64,000 nucleotides of DNA from Bacteroides sp. AN502(2024) (GCF_041227145.1 NZ_JBGFSP010000003.1:1922001-1986000), one strand, 5' to 3'. Counted from the first letter of the stretch, positions 24,495 to 34,561 are shown. Translations and numbers: made by a program. The notes: generated by a model not told the origin, from the letters alone.

Positions 24495-27400
24495 GAGTAC
24501 TTATGAAATCGAAAACGAAAAACGGAAAGAACAGATTGTATCTGTGCTTGTTGATTTTGATGTGTTGTTGTCTGCATATAGAGGCACAAACCAACAAGCC
24601 TGTAACTGTCCGCTTGCAGAATGCTTCCATCCGAGAAGTGTTTCAGGAGATAAAGAAGCAAGCGAATGTGGGATTTATGTACAGTAACAGTGTCATTAGC
24701 ACGTTACCGGAGAAGGATTACAATTTTGTGAATGCGCCTATCTCGCGCGTGTTGACTCACGCTCTTGCGGGAAGTAATCTGACTTTTGAAATTGAAGGGG
24801 AACGGAATATCATCATTAAGCGGAAGAAGGCAGAGAGGGATATTACAGGAAAGGTGCTGGATGCCGACGGAATTCCGTTGATCGGGGTTTCTATCATGGA
24901 GAAAGGAACCGCCAACGGGACCACGACAAACAATGACGGACTTTTCTCTTTGGCTTCCAATGGAAAGAAGGAGGTGAAGCTGGTCATTTCATTTGTCGGG
25001 ATGAAGAAACAGGAAGTGACATGGAACGGAAAGAAATTGAATATCCTGTTGGAGAATGATGCGAAGGCGATCGATGAGGTGGTTATCACCGGTTATCAGC
25101 GGATTGACCGGCGGAAAAGTACCGTCGCCACGACATCGGTAAAGATGGAGGATATCCTGATGCCTAACATGACGACTATCGATCAGGCATTGGAAGGCCG
25201 CATTCCAGACTTGATGTTTATGCAGAATTCCGGTGAGGTGGGTGCGACCGCACGTCTGCGTGTCCGGGGTACTTCTACGCTGATCGGTAACCGTGAGCCG
25301 TTGTGGGTACTGGATGGATTCGTACTGACCGACCCGGTCGATGTGAGTACGGACCAATTGAACGACCCTGACTATATCAACTATATCGGTAATGCGATTC
25401 AGGGTATTAACCCGCAGGATATCGAACGTATAGACGTGTTGAAGGATGCCGCAGCTACGGCACTCTACGGTACGCGCGCAGCGAACGGAGTGATTGTGGT
25501 AACTACCAAAAAAGGACAGGTAGGACCGCCCAGTGTCCGCTACTCCAATCAGACCAAGCTGACTTTGCGCCCTCGTTATTCCAACCGCAACGTTAATCTG
25601 ATGAACTCGCAGGCGCGTGTGCAGTTCGGAAGGGATTTGTGCGACCTGCACTACAAATTTTCCGATACGATGCCGATGGTAGGATATGAAGGCGCTTACT
25701 ACCGTTACCAAAGCGGACAGACATCGTATGCGGAATTCTTGAATGAAGTGAGAAATTACGAGACAGTGAACACCGACTGGTTTGATCTGTTGACGCAAGA
25801 TGCCATCACGCATGCACATACCGTAAGTGTATCCGGAGGTTCGGAGAAAACCCGCTATTACACATCTGTCGGTTACACGCGGGAGAATGGAACGATCAGA
25901 ACCCAGTATCTGGACCGTTATACAGCCAACATGAGCCTGACAAGTGATATCACTTCTAACTTCCAGGCAAAAATCTCGGTCAACGGAAACATCCAGAAGA
26001 AAAACCACTTGCCCAACGAAGTAGGGGTATTGGATTATGCCTATCAGACTACGCGTGCGTTGCCTGCTTACAATCCGGACGGTTCACTATATTATTACAA
26101 GAATCGGGGATACGGTATCGGAAATAGTAATAAGGCGAATAATTTGTATAATTACAACATCTTGAATGAGATGAACAACACCTCCAGCGATTATTCCGGT
26201 AACACATTCATGACCATGGGTGATTTCTCATACAATTTGAAGAACATCCTTACCGTGACTGCTTCTGCCGCCTATACACGTAGCTCTACGCAGCAGAGTA
26301 CCTGGTTTGGTGAGAATACCAACTATGTGGCTATGTTGAAGAACGGTGAAGCGGATGCCAAACCGATTGCCGGTGAAGCAGGCTATTGCGAGTTGCCGTA
26401 TGGAGGTGTGTATAACCTGGACAATACATACACGGAGAGTTTCATCGGACGTATGCAGGCCAACTATAACCAAAGTCTTGGAAAAAATAAGATACACAAT
26501 CTTTCCGCTACTCTGGGATATGAAGTCAATACTTCCCGGAATAACAGTAACGTGGAAAAAACGCGTGGATATTACAAGAACAGGGGAATGAAATATGCAC
26601 AGCTTACTTCCGAAGAGCTGGATGATTTTCCGCTTTATAAACAATGGGTGGCAGAAAACTGCGTGGCGCTGACTGCCGGTAAATCGAATACACTCAGTGG
26701 ATATGCCACGGTGGGCTACGATTATGATGATTATTTCACTTTGGGAGCCAGTATGCGTTTCGATGCCTCCAATGAGTTTGGAAAGAGCAGTAACAAGAAG
26801 TTCCTTCCGGTGTGGTCGTTATCCGGTAGATGGAACGTATTGAAGTCGCTGTTTACTACTCCGAATAAGGTAATCGACAGATGGAACATCCGTATGTCGT
26901 ATGGTAAGACGGGAAATATACCGAATGCGACTCCCAACCTGCAACTGCGTCAAGGAACGATGGATGCATTCTACGGTGAATATATTTCCACCGTATCCCA
27001 GCTTCCCAATCCGAACCTGCGTTGGGAACAGACATCGAGCACCAATCTGGGTATGGATCTCTCTATATGGCAAGGACGGTTGAACATCAGCGGTGATATC
27101 TGGTGGAAGCATACAAAAGATGCTTGTATCGACCTGCCGGTATCTTCTGTCAACGGTTTCACAAGCCATCGGATGAACGGTAGTTCCGTCGATAATAAAG
27201 GAGGTTCTATCACCATCATGGGAGTTCCGTTGCAGACCAAGGATTGGAGACTCTACCTCAGCGTGATGTCTTCGTGGAGTTCCAACAACGTGTCAAGTAT
27301 TGCCGACCAGACTTATACGTTGAGTGATTACCTCAATGGTACCGCAATTATCGATGGCAAAGCTGTCAATACATTCTATTCCTACAAATTCCTGGGCTTG

Positions 27401-28087
27401 AATCCGGACAACGGTACGCCGATGTTTGATGATTACAGAGACCGTCAGAATTTGCTGGAAGGCAAATCTTTGTCGGAAATCGTTCCGATGGTCATGGTAG
27501 AGAGCGGTAACCGCGAACCGAAGGTCACCGGAAGTATGACTGCGTCACTGACTTGGAAACAATTGACGATGAACCTGAATTTCAACTACCGTATCGGTTC
27601 CAAGATGCGTCTGTTTGATTTGTACAAGCCGGTTGTCAACGGTGTTTCTGCCGACAAGAATGTCCGCAAGGAGTTCCTGAACAGATGGCAACGTCCGGGG
27701 GATGAACAGGTGACTAATATTCCGGCACTGCTCAGCCCGTCAGACCCGTTGTATTATAACAACACCAGCCATTGGTCCAAAACACAGGTGTCGGGAAAGA
27801 TTCCTGCGTTTGCGGAAAGTATCTGGGATATGTATGACGACTCCGACTTGCGGGTGGTTCCGGGGGATTATTTGAAGCTGAGTACGATGTCTTTCCGATA
27901 TTCCTTCCCTAATCGAATTCTGGAAAAGACATGTGTGAAGATGCTTCAACTCAGTCTGACTGCAAGCAATGTATTTACAATCGCATCCGGCAAGCTGGAC
28001 GGACAAGATCCTACACAGGCAAGTTCCACTTCTATCAACCTGTCCGCACGCCCGGCTATAACATTTGGTATAGACATAACATTTTAA
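24491..28087 (+). CDS. SusC-family TonB-dependent receptor with STN signalling domain
   Basis: 1198 residues. After the signal peptide (cleavage near HIEAQ), residues ~38-95 form an STN domain (VTVRLQNASIREVFQEIKKQANVGFMY), which contacts the periplasmic FecR domain. A CarboxypepD_reg-like domain (~115-190, TGKVLDADGIPLIGVSI) follows, then the plug (VVITGYQRIDRRKST; RLRVRGTSTLIGNREPLWVLDG; VLKDAAATALYGTRAANGV) and the barrel ending in ITFGIDITF. The start overlaps fecR; a Met at 24503 is an alternative. STN plus FecR/ECF means ligand occupancy can be relayed to transcription. The ligand is unknown. Confidence 0.96.
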   Translation: MRVLMKSKTKNGKNRLYLCLLILMCCCLHIEAQTNKPVTVRLQNASIREVFQEIKKQANVGFMYSNSVISTLPEKDYNFVNAPISRVLTHALAGSNLTFEIEGERNIIIKRKKAERDITGKVLDADGIPLIGVSIMEKGTANGTTTNNDGLFSLASNGKKEVKLVISFVGMKKQEVTWNGKKLNILLENDAKAIDEVVITGYQRIDRRKSTVATTSVKMEDILMPNMTTIDQALEGRIPDLMFMQNSGEVGATARLRVRGTSTLIGNREPLWVLDGFVLTDPVDVSTDQLNDPDYINYIGNAIQGINPQDIERIDVLKDAAATALYGTRAANGVIVVTTKKGQVGPPSVRYSNQTKLTLRPRYSNRNVNLMNSQARVQFGRDLCDLHYKFSDTMPMVGYEGAYYRYQSGQTSYAEFLNEVRNYETVNTDWFDLLTQDAITHAHTVSVSGGSEKTRYYTSVGYTRENGTIRTQYLDRYTANMSLTSDITSNFQAKISVNGNIQKKNHLPNEVGVLDYAYQTTRALPAYNPDGSLYYYKNRGYGIGNSNKANNLYNYNILNEMNNTSSDYSGNTFMTMGDFSYNLKNILTVTASAAYTRSSTQQSTWFGENTNYVAMLKNGEADAKPIAGEAGYCELPYGGVYNLDNTYTESFIGRMQANYNQSLGKNKIHNLSATLGYEVNTSRNNSNVEKTRGYYKNRGMKYAQLTSEELDDFPLYKQWVAENCVALTAGKSNTLSGYATVGYDYDDYFTLGASMRFDASNEFGKSSNKKFLPVWSLSGRWNVLKSLFTTPNKVIDRWNIRMSYGKTGNIPNATPNLQLRQGTMDAFYGEYISTVSQLPNPNLRWEQTSSTNLGMDLSIWQGRLNISGDIWWKHTKDACIDLPVSSVNGFTSHRMNGSSVDNKGGSITIMGVPLQTKDWRLYLSVMSSWSSNNVSSIADQTYTLSDYLNGTAIIDGKAVNTFYSYKFLGLNPDNGTPMFDDYRDRQNLLEGKSLSEIVPMVMVESGNREPKVTGSMTASLTWKQLTMNLNFNYRIGSKMRLFDLYKPVVNGVSADKNVRKEFLNRWQRPGDEQVTNIPALLSPSDPLYYNNTSHWSKTQVSGKIPAFAESIWDMYDDSDLRVVPGDYLKLSTMSFRYSFPNRILEKTCVKMLQLSLTASNVFTIASGKLDGQDPTQASSTSINLSARPAITFGIDITF

Positions 28088-28091
28088 TTAG

Positions 28092-29699
28092 ATGAAAACG
28101 ATGAAAAGATTATCTATATTTCCGGTTTTACTTGCAGCGTTGTTACTGACTTCCTGCAGCGACTTTCTGGAAGAGTATTCTCAAGATAAAATAACTGCGA
28201 CGGAAGTATCGCACTTGGACGAAGTATTGTTGGGAAGTGTTTATCTGCCCAGTATCAAACTAGACGGACCGTCTTCCTCCTATTTCGGTTTCTTGAATTT
28301 ATTGGACGATGATGTGAATACCGGCAGAAGCAACCAGACATCCGGTGATCTTTGGAAAGTATGGCAACCTTATGTTAGCGGACTTTTTGGATATTATGCC
28401 TGGCAGTTGGAGGTTGGAAAGGATTATGAAAGCGGTAAGGTAGCGGGTGATGATGGGTCATGGAAAGATTTTTATACCCGTATCAATGTGACCAATGTTA
28501 TCCTGGATGAGATTCAGGATATGCCGCACGAGACGGACGAGGATGACGCCACGTTCTACAGAGTACAGGGAGAAGCCCTGTTCCTGCGCGCTCAGTTCTA
28601 TTTTATGCTGGCTAATCTTTACGGTAAGGCGTATGACCCCCAAAGCTGTGCCACGGATTTGTGTGTACCGCTTAAGCTGACTCCCTATGTACAGACCGAG
28701 AAATTCGAGAGGTCTACGGTGAAGGAGGTGTATGACCAGATTGTTGCCGATTTGGAAATGGCGGAACAGTATTTGTCGCAAAGTCCCCAGTTGGAAGCAC
28801 GGCGCGGATATCGTGCTTCTTTGGAGGCGGTAAACTTGTTACAGAGCCGTGTTTACCTTTATATGCAGCAATGGGCGAAAGCTGAAGAGAAAGCGCAGGC
28901 TGTGATTGACAGTCCGAACAACAGTCTGGCTACCATCGATATGTTGGCTGACGATGCGGACTTCCTGACTGAAAACAATTCGGATGTCATTTTCTCTCAA
29001 GGCTCCAACTTCATTTCCGGTGCCAGCATATTCACCGGTATGGTGGGGGATTATTGTGTGACGAACGAGCTTTACTCCCTTTATGAGGAGAACGACAAGC
29101 GGAAAGAAGCCTTTTTCGAGCATCACCGCCAAATCAATGGGCTGTTGGCAGATAGCTTGGGACTGCACAGAAAATATCACCGGGAAGACAGCTATCGTGC
29201 GCACGTGTCCGATGTATATACGTTGCGGGTATCCGAAGCCTATCTGAACAAGGCGGAAGCGTGTGCCATGCAGAATAAGGAGGGAGAGGCATGCAACGCT
29301 TTCAATGCATTGCGTAAAAACCGTATTTCCGATTACAGTGACGAGACTTATACCGGTGAAGAACTGATGAAGCAAATCCGCGATGAACGCCGCAGAGAGC
29401 TGTGTTTTGAAGGACAACGGTGGTTCGACCTTCGTCGTTATGCCGTCAATCCTACCTATCCGTTTACCAAGAAGATCCTGCATATTCTGAATACGATTAC
29501 AGATAAAGGGGTATACAGACTGACAAGAGGCTATGTGCTGGAGGAACGCGATGATGCTTATACATTCCCGATACCTCGATCCGTCGTAGATTTTGATGAA
29601 ATAAAGAACAATAATCCTCGTGTAAAGAGATTGCCTGCTTTCACATCTATCATTTCGGATGGAAGAGAAGATGAAAACGAGAAAGATGATAAAGAATAA
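28092..29699 (+). CDS. SusD/RagB-family ligand-binding lipoprotein
   Basis: 535 residues. Signal peptide with lipobox LLTSCSDFLEE. Typical SusD features: the N-terminal DFLEEYSQDKITATEVSHLDEV stretch, the RVQGEALFLRAQFYFMLANLYG TPR-like helix near residue 155-177, and the C-terminal signature IRDERRRELCFEGQRWFDLRRYA near residue 435. It starts 4 bp after the susC stop and forms the lid of that transporter on the cell surface. It carries an acidic C-terminal tail (GREDENEKDDKE), which is unusual for the family. Confidence 0.95.
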   Translation: MKTMKRLSIFPVLLAALLLTSCSDFLEEYSQDKITATEVSHLDEVLLGSVYLPSIKLDGPSSSYFGFLNLLDDDVNTGRSNQTSGDLWKVWQPYVSGLFGYYAWQLEVGKDYESGKVAGDDGSWKDFYTRINVTNVILDEIQDMPHETDEDDATFYRVQGEALFLRAQFYFMLANLYGKAYDPQSCATDLCVPLKLTPYVQTEKFERSTVKEVYDQIVADLEMAEQYLSQSPQLEARRGYRASLEAVNLLQSRVYLYMQQWAKAEEKAQAVIDSPNNSLATIDMLADDADFLTENNSDVIFSQGSNFISGASIFTGMVGDYCVTNELYSLYEENDKRKEAFFEHHRQINGLLADSLGLHRKYHREDSYRAHVSDVYTLRVSEAYLNKAEACAMQNKEGEACNAFNALRKNRISDYSDETYTGEELMKQIRDERRRELCFEGQRWFDLRRYAVNPTYPFTKKILHILNTITDKGVYRLTRGYVLEERDDAYTFPIPRSVVDFDEIKNNNPRVKRLPAFTSIISDGREDENEKDDKE

Positions 29700-29722
29700 T
29701 CAATAATATTTAGAAGCAGATT

Positions 29723-30793
29723 ATGAAAAAATTAGTATACTGTATAAGCTTGATAAGTTTATTGTTGTCCTGTAGCGAAGAATCGTTGGAGAACGAGATC
29801 GATTTTTCCACTCCATACGAAATTCAGGATGACCCCAACGATCCGATACAGCATCGTTGTTATGAGTTGTATAGGGACTATGGAGTATGCGTGTTTTTTA
29901 AAGATACCATACAGGCTAATTACATAGGGACCGACCGTTTGGGCAACCCGGTTTACCGATATGAAACATTGGATCTTAACTGGGACTTTACCAGTCATAA
30001 CGGGAAAACTGTAACGTATAAATTTGATTATCTGGAAGAGGATGAAGAAAAGGAGAAAGCACTCAGATTTGCAGATAGTTACCTGAAACAGGCAAGTCCT
30101 TCCATGCGTCCTTTCTGCATCTTTTTGCCTAAGCAGATAAGACAATATGTGGATGACAAAATAACTACTCCGGAACGGCATTCCACCTTCCGTGTCTTGG
30201 CGATCAATGCGGAGGAGTCGAAACTATTGGAATCCAGCGATGAGGAAATAAACGAAATGTGCTTATCTATTATCAGTGAGACGGTGTTGTCGAGAGTGAA
30301 ACAAAACAGTGACCTGACTGCCCGTTTCTACTCTATCTCGGATAAAGAGGGATATTATGGTAAGTACTGGAAGGAGGATTTAGGGTATGATTTGCCATAT
30401 GCGGCAGAACCGGAAGGGGCAAATTTTGGACCGAATTCTATATTTAATGAGGACGCTTTTACAAAGTCATGCAGTCCAAATCCATATTCTATTTTGTATC
30501 CGGGTAATGGCTGGACACTTGAAAAGTTTGAAGAAACACGTGTGGGAATCATCAAGAAAATCGGAGAGTTCGGATTTATTAGCGGAGAATCCGATGCAGG
30601 AGGAATACCGATGTCTCATATGAAGAGTCCTAAGCAGGCAGACGACTTGGAATTTTTTGTTACTACGATGCTTGATTTAGGTGAAAGCAAATTCAAAGAA
30701 CGTTATGGTGGAAGCCCTTTGGTCATGAAAAAATATACTATGCTGGCGGAATACATCATTAATACGTTGAAAGTGGAATTGAATAAACAATAA
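29723..30793 (+). CDS. Lipoprotein resembling SusCD-associated metallohydrolases, motif missing
   Basis: 356 residues with lipobox LLLSCSEES. Its place directly after SusD, and the general layout (acidic start, PNDPIQHRCYELYRDYGVCVFFKDT, a central helical region, a C-terminal TMLDLGESKFKERYGGSPLVMKKY), recall the family called substrate import-associated zinc metallohydrolase lipoproteins. No HExxH motif is present: where a zinc helix would be expected, the sequence reads EMCLSIISETVLSRV. Either the assignment is only to the fold, or the protein has lost activity and now binds the ligand. The fold match is a judgement by eye. Confidence 0.6.
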   Translation: MKKLVYCISLISLLLSCSEESLENEIDFSTPYEIQDDPNDPIQHRCYELYRDYGVCVFFKDTIQANYIGTDRLGNPVYRYETLDLNWDFTSHNGKTVTYKFDYLEEDEEKEKALRFADSYLKQASPSMRPFCIFLPKQIRQYVDDKITTPERHSTFRVLAINAEESKLLESSDEEINEMCLSIISETVLSRVKQNSDLTARFYSISDKEGYYGKYWKEDLGYDLPYAAEPEGANFGPNSIFNEDAFTKSCSPNPYSILYPGNGWTLEKFEETRVGIIKKIGEFGFISGESDAGGIPMSHMKSPKQADDLEFFVTTMLDLGESKFKERYGGSPLVMKKYTMLAEYIINTLKVELNKQ

Positions 30794-30806
30794 AACAAGA
30801 AAGAAT

Positions 30807-31958
30807 ATGAAAAAGATATATTATCTGATATTATCATTTGTGGCTGCGATCTCTTTTCCCGGTTGTAGCAATGATGACGATGTGGCGGTAGATGCTATCG
30901 ATTCTTCTCTCTTTGCAAAAGCAGAGGATTTCACCGACCCGAGGGATGGACACGTCTACAAATGCATCAAAGTGGGAAACCAGATATGGATGGCGGAAAA
31001 CTTGGCGTATTATGTCGAAGGGGGATCTACTGTGGGATGCTTTACATGGGATGAGGAGCCGTATGTTGCACCGGAGGGTGGTATTCCTTTGGATGATGAG
31101 GAACAGAAAGAGGCGATGATTGATTTTGCGGATAACACGGAGCCATATAGTGCAGGTATATTGAATTATGACTGGTTTGCTGGTACTTATATAACTCAGC
31201 ACATGGGCGAAGCATTTGCTCAATATGAGTCGTGGGGAATGCCTGTGCAGCAGATAATAGAAAGCTTCTTGGAAGAATATAGTCAATGGGTAACTACTTA
31301 CCCAAATTTTAGAAGTGATTGGATGGCTGTTTTAAAAGCAAAGATGGAAGAAAAGACACAAAAAATGACTTTTACATACGCTAAAGAGCAATCTACTAAT
31401 GCCGATGAAGAGAACGGCAACTACTCCCAAAAGTACGGTTACTTATATTCCTTGGATGCTGCCCGAAAAGCAGTTCCCGACGGGTGGCGTCTGCCTTCCG
31501 ATGAAGACTGGAAGAAGCTGGAACGTGCTTTGGGCATGTCGGAATCCGAAGTGGAACGTACTAATGCATGGCGTGGCATCAATGCCGGTGATTACTTGAA
31601 AGAGGGCGGTATCAGCATGTTTGAGGCAAAACTTGCCGGATGTAACGCTTATGATGTCAATGCAGCCAGTGGACAGAATTACATTAACCTGAAAGAGGGA
31701 GGATATTTCTGGACGAACGAGGAGACGGTGACTGAAACGAACGGGCATGTGCTTCCGACTGATGAGGATAACAAAGAGAACGAAGCAGGAAACGACACCG
31801 ATGACAGTGACGAGAATAAAGACGATGGTCTTATCAGGGAAGGTGTGTATCGCTTCGTTACGGTCTATTCATCGCAGATATGGCGTGGAGTAACCCGGTT
31901 GGATAATGGCAACAGGGAGATGACGTATAGTGTGCGTTGCGTGAAAGATATTAATTAA
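30807..31958 (+). CDS. FISUMP-domain lipoprotein
   Basis: 383 residues with lipobox SFPGCSNDD. Two FISUMP segments are visible. The opening (DPRDGHVYKCIKVGNQIWMAENLAY) is near residues 46-70, and the end (KAVPDGWRLPSDEDWKKLER, GYFWTNEE, MTYSVRCVKD) covers ~220-383. An acidic, glutamate/aspartate-rich insertion at ~315-345 interrupts the final part. The domain is thought to be an extracellular C-type-lectin-like module; no catalytic role is known. It sits 13 bp after the previous gene, in the importer operon, so a surface ligand-binding role is plausible. Confidence 0.82.
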   Translation: MKKIYYLILSFVAAISFPGCSNDDDVAVDAIDSSLFAKAEDFTDPRDGHVYKCIKVGNQIWMAENLAYYVEGGSTVGCFTWDEEPYVAPEGGIPLDDEEQKEAMIDFADNTEPYSAGILNYDWFAGTYITQHMGEAFAQYESWGMPVQQIIESFLEEYSQWVTTYPNFRSDWMAVLKAKMEEKTQKMTFTYAKEQSTNADEENGNYSQKYGYLYSLDAARKAVPDGWRLPSDEDWKKLERALGMSESEVERTNAWRGINAGDYLKEGGISMFEAKLAGCNAYDVNAASGQNYINLKEGGYFWTNEETVTETNGHVLPTDEDNKENEAGNDTDDSDENKDDGLIREGVYRFVTVYSSQIWRGVTRLDNGNREMTYSVRCVKDIN

Positions 31959-31967
31959 TGGAAAGAT

Positions 31968-33440
31968 ATGAGAAAAAAAAATCTTAGAGGAATCATAACA
32001 GTATTTACGATTTTGTGTACGGTGCTTTGCGGCCGTGCACAAACGTTGAGCGAAACTTACGGAGATCGTTTCAAGGCAGATGTCAAAATGAATTATGTCC
32101 GTTCGATGGACGAGGCATTGCGGCTTGCCAAGGAACAGAATAAATTGGTATTCTTCAATTGTTTTGCCGATTGGGCCGTTCCTTGTCATGTCATGAATGT
32201 CGAGGTATTCAGCAATCAGGAGTTTTGCGATTATATGAATCGCACCTTTGTCAACCTGATTATCGACATGCCGAGCGCGGAAGGGAAAAAGTTTGCTGAG
32301 AAATACGGTGTGTATAAGTATGCTTGCTATTTGATTCTGGATAGCGAGGGGAATGTGGTACAACGCATTGCCGGCAGTCACATGCTTCCCGAATTTAAGG
32401 AGTATATAGACTTGTCGTTAACTCCCAAAACCTCGCTGGCGGGAACGCGGAAGAAATACGAAAGCGGTAAATACTCGCGGAAGGATTTCTACAACTACCT
32501 GCGCGCACTCGATGCTGCCAACGACTCTTTATTCGCTCCGCTGGCGGAGAAATATACGGCTGAGATGAAGCCGAAGGATTATACCAAACCGGAAAACTGG
32601 CTTTTTGTATTCCATGCCATCAAGAAAAAAGACAATGCGCTCTATCCCTATATGCTGGCAAACAAGGCTTTGTTTGTGAAGAGTGTGGGGGAAGCGAAGG
32701 TAAACAGCATGCTGGAATATAAAATCTATCCGAAAATACTGGGGTATACTACCGGTGATATTGCTTATGACGGAGAGAAGATGGCGGAAATCAGCCGGGA
32801 AGTGGAACAGGCCGACCTTCCTGACACCTGCGTGACTCGCGTTGCACACCGCATCTCCTTGTTGAGGGGAGAGAAGAAGTATCATGACCTGCTGCAGTAT
32901 ATGGAGCAATATGGGAAGTATCTGTATATATACAGAAGTAACATCGAGATGTCACTGAAATTACCGGATATAAACGATGCCGACCGTAAGGAGCTGATTG
33001 CCTATCTGAACAAAGCGGCGGAACGTGAGAAAGAATCACCGATGGGAAAGCATTTGCTCGGGCTGGCGAAGCAGATAGCAGGCGGTGAAACGGGTATCAA
33101 GTTCGACATGTTGGAATATCAAGCGTTGCTGGATAAAGCGCGGAAAGAGAAAAAACTGGTTTTTATAGACTGCTATACCGTATGGTGCGGACCGTGTCGG
33201 ATGATGTCCGTCAATGTGTTCAGCCGGCAGGATGTGGGTGATTATTTTAATGACCATTATGTCTGTGCCAAGTTTGATATGGAGAAAGGAGAAGGACCGA
33301 CGCTGGCGAAGAAATATGAAGTCAGCGCTTATCCTACATTGCTTTTCTTGGATGCCGATGGAAATGTGTTGAAGAAAGTTGTAGGCGGGCTCTCTCCGTG
33401 GGATTTTTTGAAGGTTGCCCGGACGATAGCAGAGCCATGA
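31968..33440 (+). CDS. Exported protein with two thioredoxin-like domains
   Basis: 490 residues with a signal peptide (TVLCGRAQ). The first thioredoxin-fold domain (~45-135) reads FADWAVPC with C73 alone; the first active-site Cys is replaced by A70. A helical middle part (~150-370) has no recognised family. The second domain (~380-490) has an intact WCGPC site, C407 and C410, plus the cis-Pro loop VSAYPTLLFL. The duplicated domains share the pattern CxxMxVxVFS near the active site. Likely periplasmic thiol-disulfide chemistry, perhaps with the degenerate domain used for binding. It follows the FISUMP gene by 9 bp and precedes a second thioredoxin-fold gene. Confidence 0.85.
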   Translation: MRKKNLRGIITVFTILCTVLCGRAQTLSETYGDRFKADVKMNYVRSMDEALRLAKEQNKLVFFNCFADWAVPCHVMNVEVFSNQEFCDYMNRTFVNLIIDMPSAEGKKFAEKYGVYKYACYLILDSEGNVVQRIAGSHMLPEFKEYIDLSLTPKTSLAGTRKKYESGKYSRKDFYNYLRALDAANDSLFAPLAEKYTAEMKPKDYTKPENWLFVFHAIKKKDNALYPYMLANKALFVKSVGEAKVNSMLEYKIYPKILGYTTGDIAYDGEKMAEISREVEQADLPDTCVTRVAHRISLLRGEKKYHDLLQYMEQYGKYLYIYRSNIEMSLKLPDINDADRKELIAYLNKAAEREKESPMGKHLLGLAKQIAGGETGIKFDMLEYQALLDKARKEKKLVFIDCYTVWCGPCRMMSVNVFSRQDVGDYFNDHYVCAKFDMEKGEGPTLAKKYEVSAYPTLLFLDADGNVLKKVVGGLSPWDFLKVARTIAEP

Positions 33441-33484
33441 TGTTGAGTGACGAATAAAGACAATATCTATTAATATTATTATTT

Positions 33485-34561
33485 ATGAGAAGATTATTAT
33501 TATTAGCCTGTATGGCAGGAAGTTTCTGGAATATTTCCGCTCAGTCGGCATTTGTTATCAACGGTAGCACCGAGAATCTGATAGAGGGTAAGAAAGTGTA
33601 TTTGATAAAGCCGGATATCAGTGATTTTCCCACAGACAGTACCGTTGTCCGGAACGGAAGTTTTCGTTTTGAGGGAAATGTGGATATGCCTATGTTTGCC
33701 TATCTGTCTGCCCAAGGGGGAGGAGGCGTACATGTGATTCTGGAAAAGGGTGACATCAATGTTTCATTGGCCAGCGGACGGTTGAGCGGTACGCCGCTGA
33801 ATGACAAATGGAATGCTTATCAGGAGAAAATAGCACCGCTGAATAAACGGATGTATGAGATTCAAAAAGAAGCGCGGAATCTGTCTGCCGGTGATTCCAT
33901 TCAACGTGGGAAGTTGCAGGAGGAGATGAATGCTGTTTACAAGAAAGCGGAAGTGGTGTCCAGGGCATTTATTCTGGACAACTTGGACAACGTGCTTCCT
34001 GCTCCATTGGTGAGACATTATATGCCTTCTTTCACAGAAGAGGAGGTAGAGCGGATTTTCACTACCGCTTCTCCGGCGCTCAAGGCTAACCGTATCTTCC
34101 AACAGCTTGTGATGGAGAGAGAGGCGAAGTCAAAGACGGCGGTAGGTAAGAAATTTACGGACTTTACCGCACAGGATATGGAGGGTAAAGAGGTTTCGTT
34201 GTCTGACTATGCGGGCAAAGGAAAGTATGTGTTGGTTGATTTTTGGGCTTCCTGGTGCGGACCATGCCGTGCAGAGATGCCTGTCATCAAAGCTACCTAC
34301 GAAAAATTCAAGGACAAGGGACTGGAGATTGTAGGGATTTCTTTAGACAACAATAAGGAAGCATGGACGAAATCGGTAGCTTCTCTGGGGCTCCCATGGC
34401 CGCAAATGTCCGATCTGAAAGGAATTGAAAGCGTGGCTGCCTTGCTTTATGGTGTTAAAAGTATCCCGTTTATCATGTTGATTGATCCGGATGGAACCAT
34501 TGTGGCAAACAAATTGCGCGGGAAAGGAATAGAAGAGACGTTAGGTCAGTATTTGAAGTAA
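33485..34561 (+). CDS. TlpA/ResA-like thiol-disulfide oxidoreductase with DUF4369
   Basis: 358 residues with a signal peptide (SFWNISAQS). The N-terminal ~25-120 is a DUF4369-type beta domain (FVINGSTENLIEGKKVYLIKP). A helical linker follows. The C-terminal AhpC/TSA-Redoxin-like domain (~220-358) has VGKKFTDFTAQDMEGKEVSL, the active site WASWCGPCRAEMP with two Cys, and the cis-Pro loop VKSIPFIMLIDPDG. This architecture is common in Bacteroidetes periplasmic reductases. A gap of 44 bp separates it from the previous gene, and a terminator follows at 34642, so it ends the operon. Confidence 0.93.
   Translation: MRRLLLLACMAGSFWNISAQSAFVINGSTENLIEGKKVYLIKPDISDFPTDSTVVRNGSFRFEGNVDMPMFAYLSAQGGGGVHVILEKGDINVSLASGRLSGTPLNDKWNAYQEKIAPLNKRMYEIQKEARNLSAGDSIQRGKLQEEMNAVYKKAEVVSRAFILDNLDNVLPAPLVRHYMPSFTEEEVERIFTTASPALKANRIFQQLVMEREAKSKTAVGKKFTDFTAQDMEGKEVSLSDYAGKGKYVLVDFWASWCGPCRAEMPVIKATYEKFKDKGLEIVGISLDNNKEAWTKSVASLGLPWPQMSDLKGIESVAALLYGVKSIPFIMLIDPDGTIVANKLRGKGIEETLGQYLK

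Noticed and set aside
24989..26008. 339-codon minus-strand frame inside the STN-SusC gene
   Set aside because: A shadow of the strong plus-strand SusC reading frame. Its composition is rich in Arg, His and Cys, as expected of antisense reading, with no motif.
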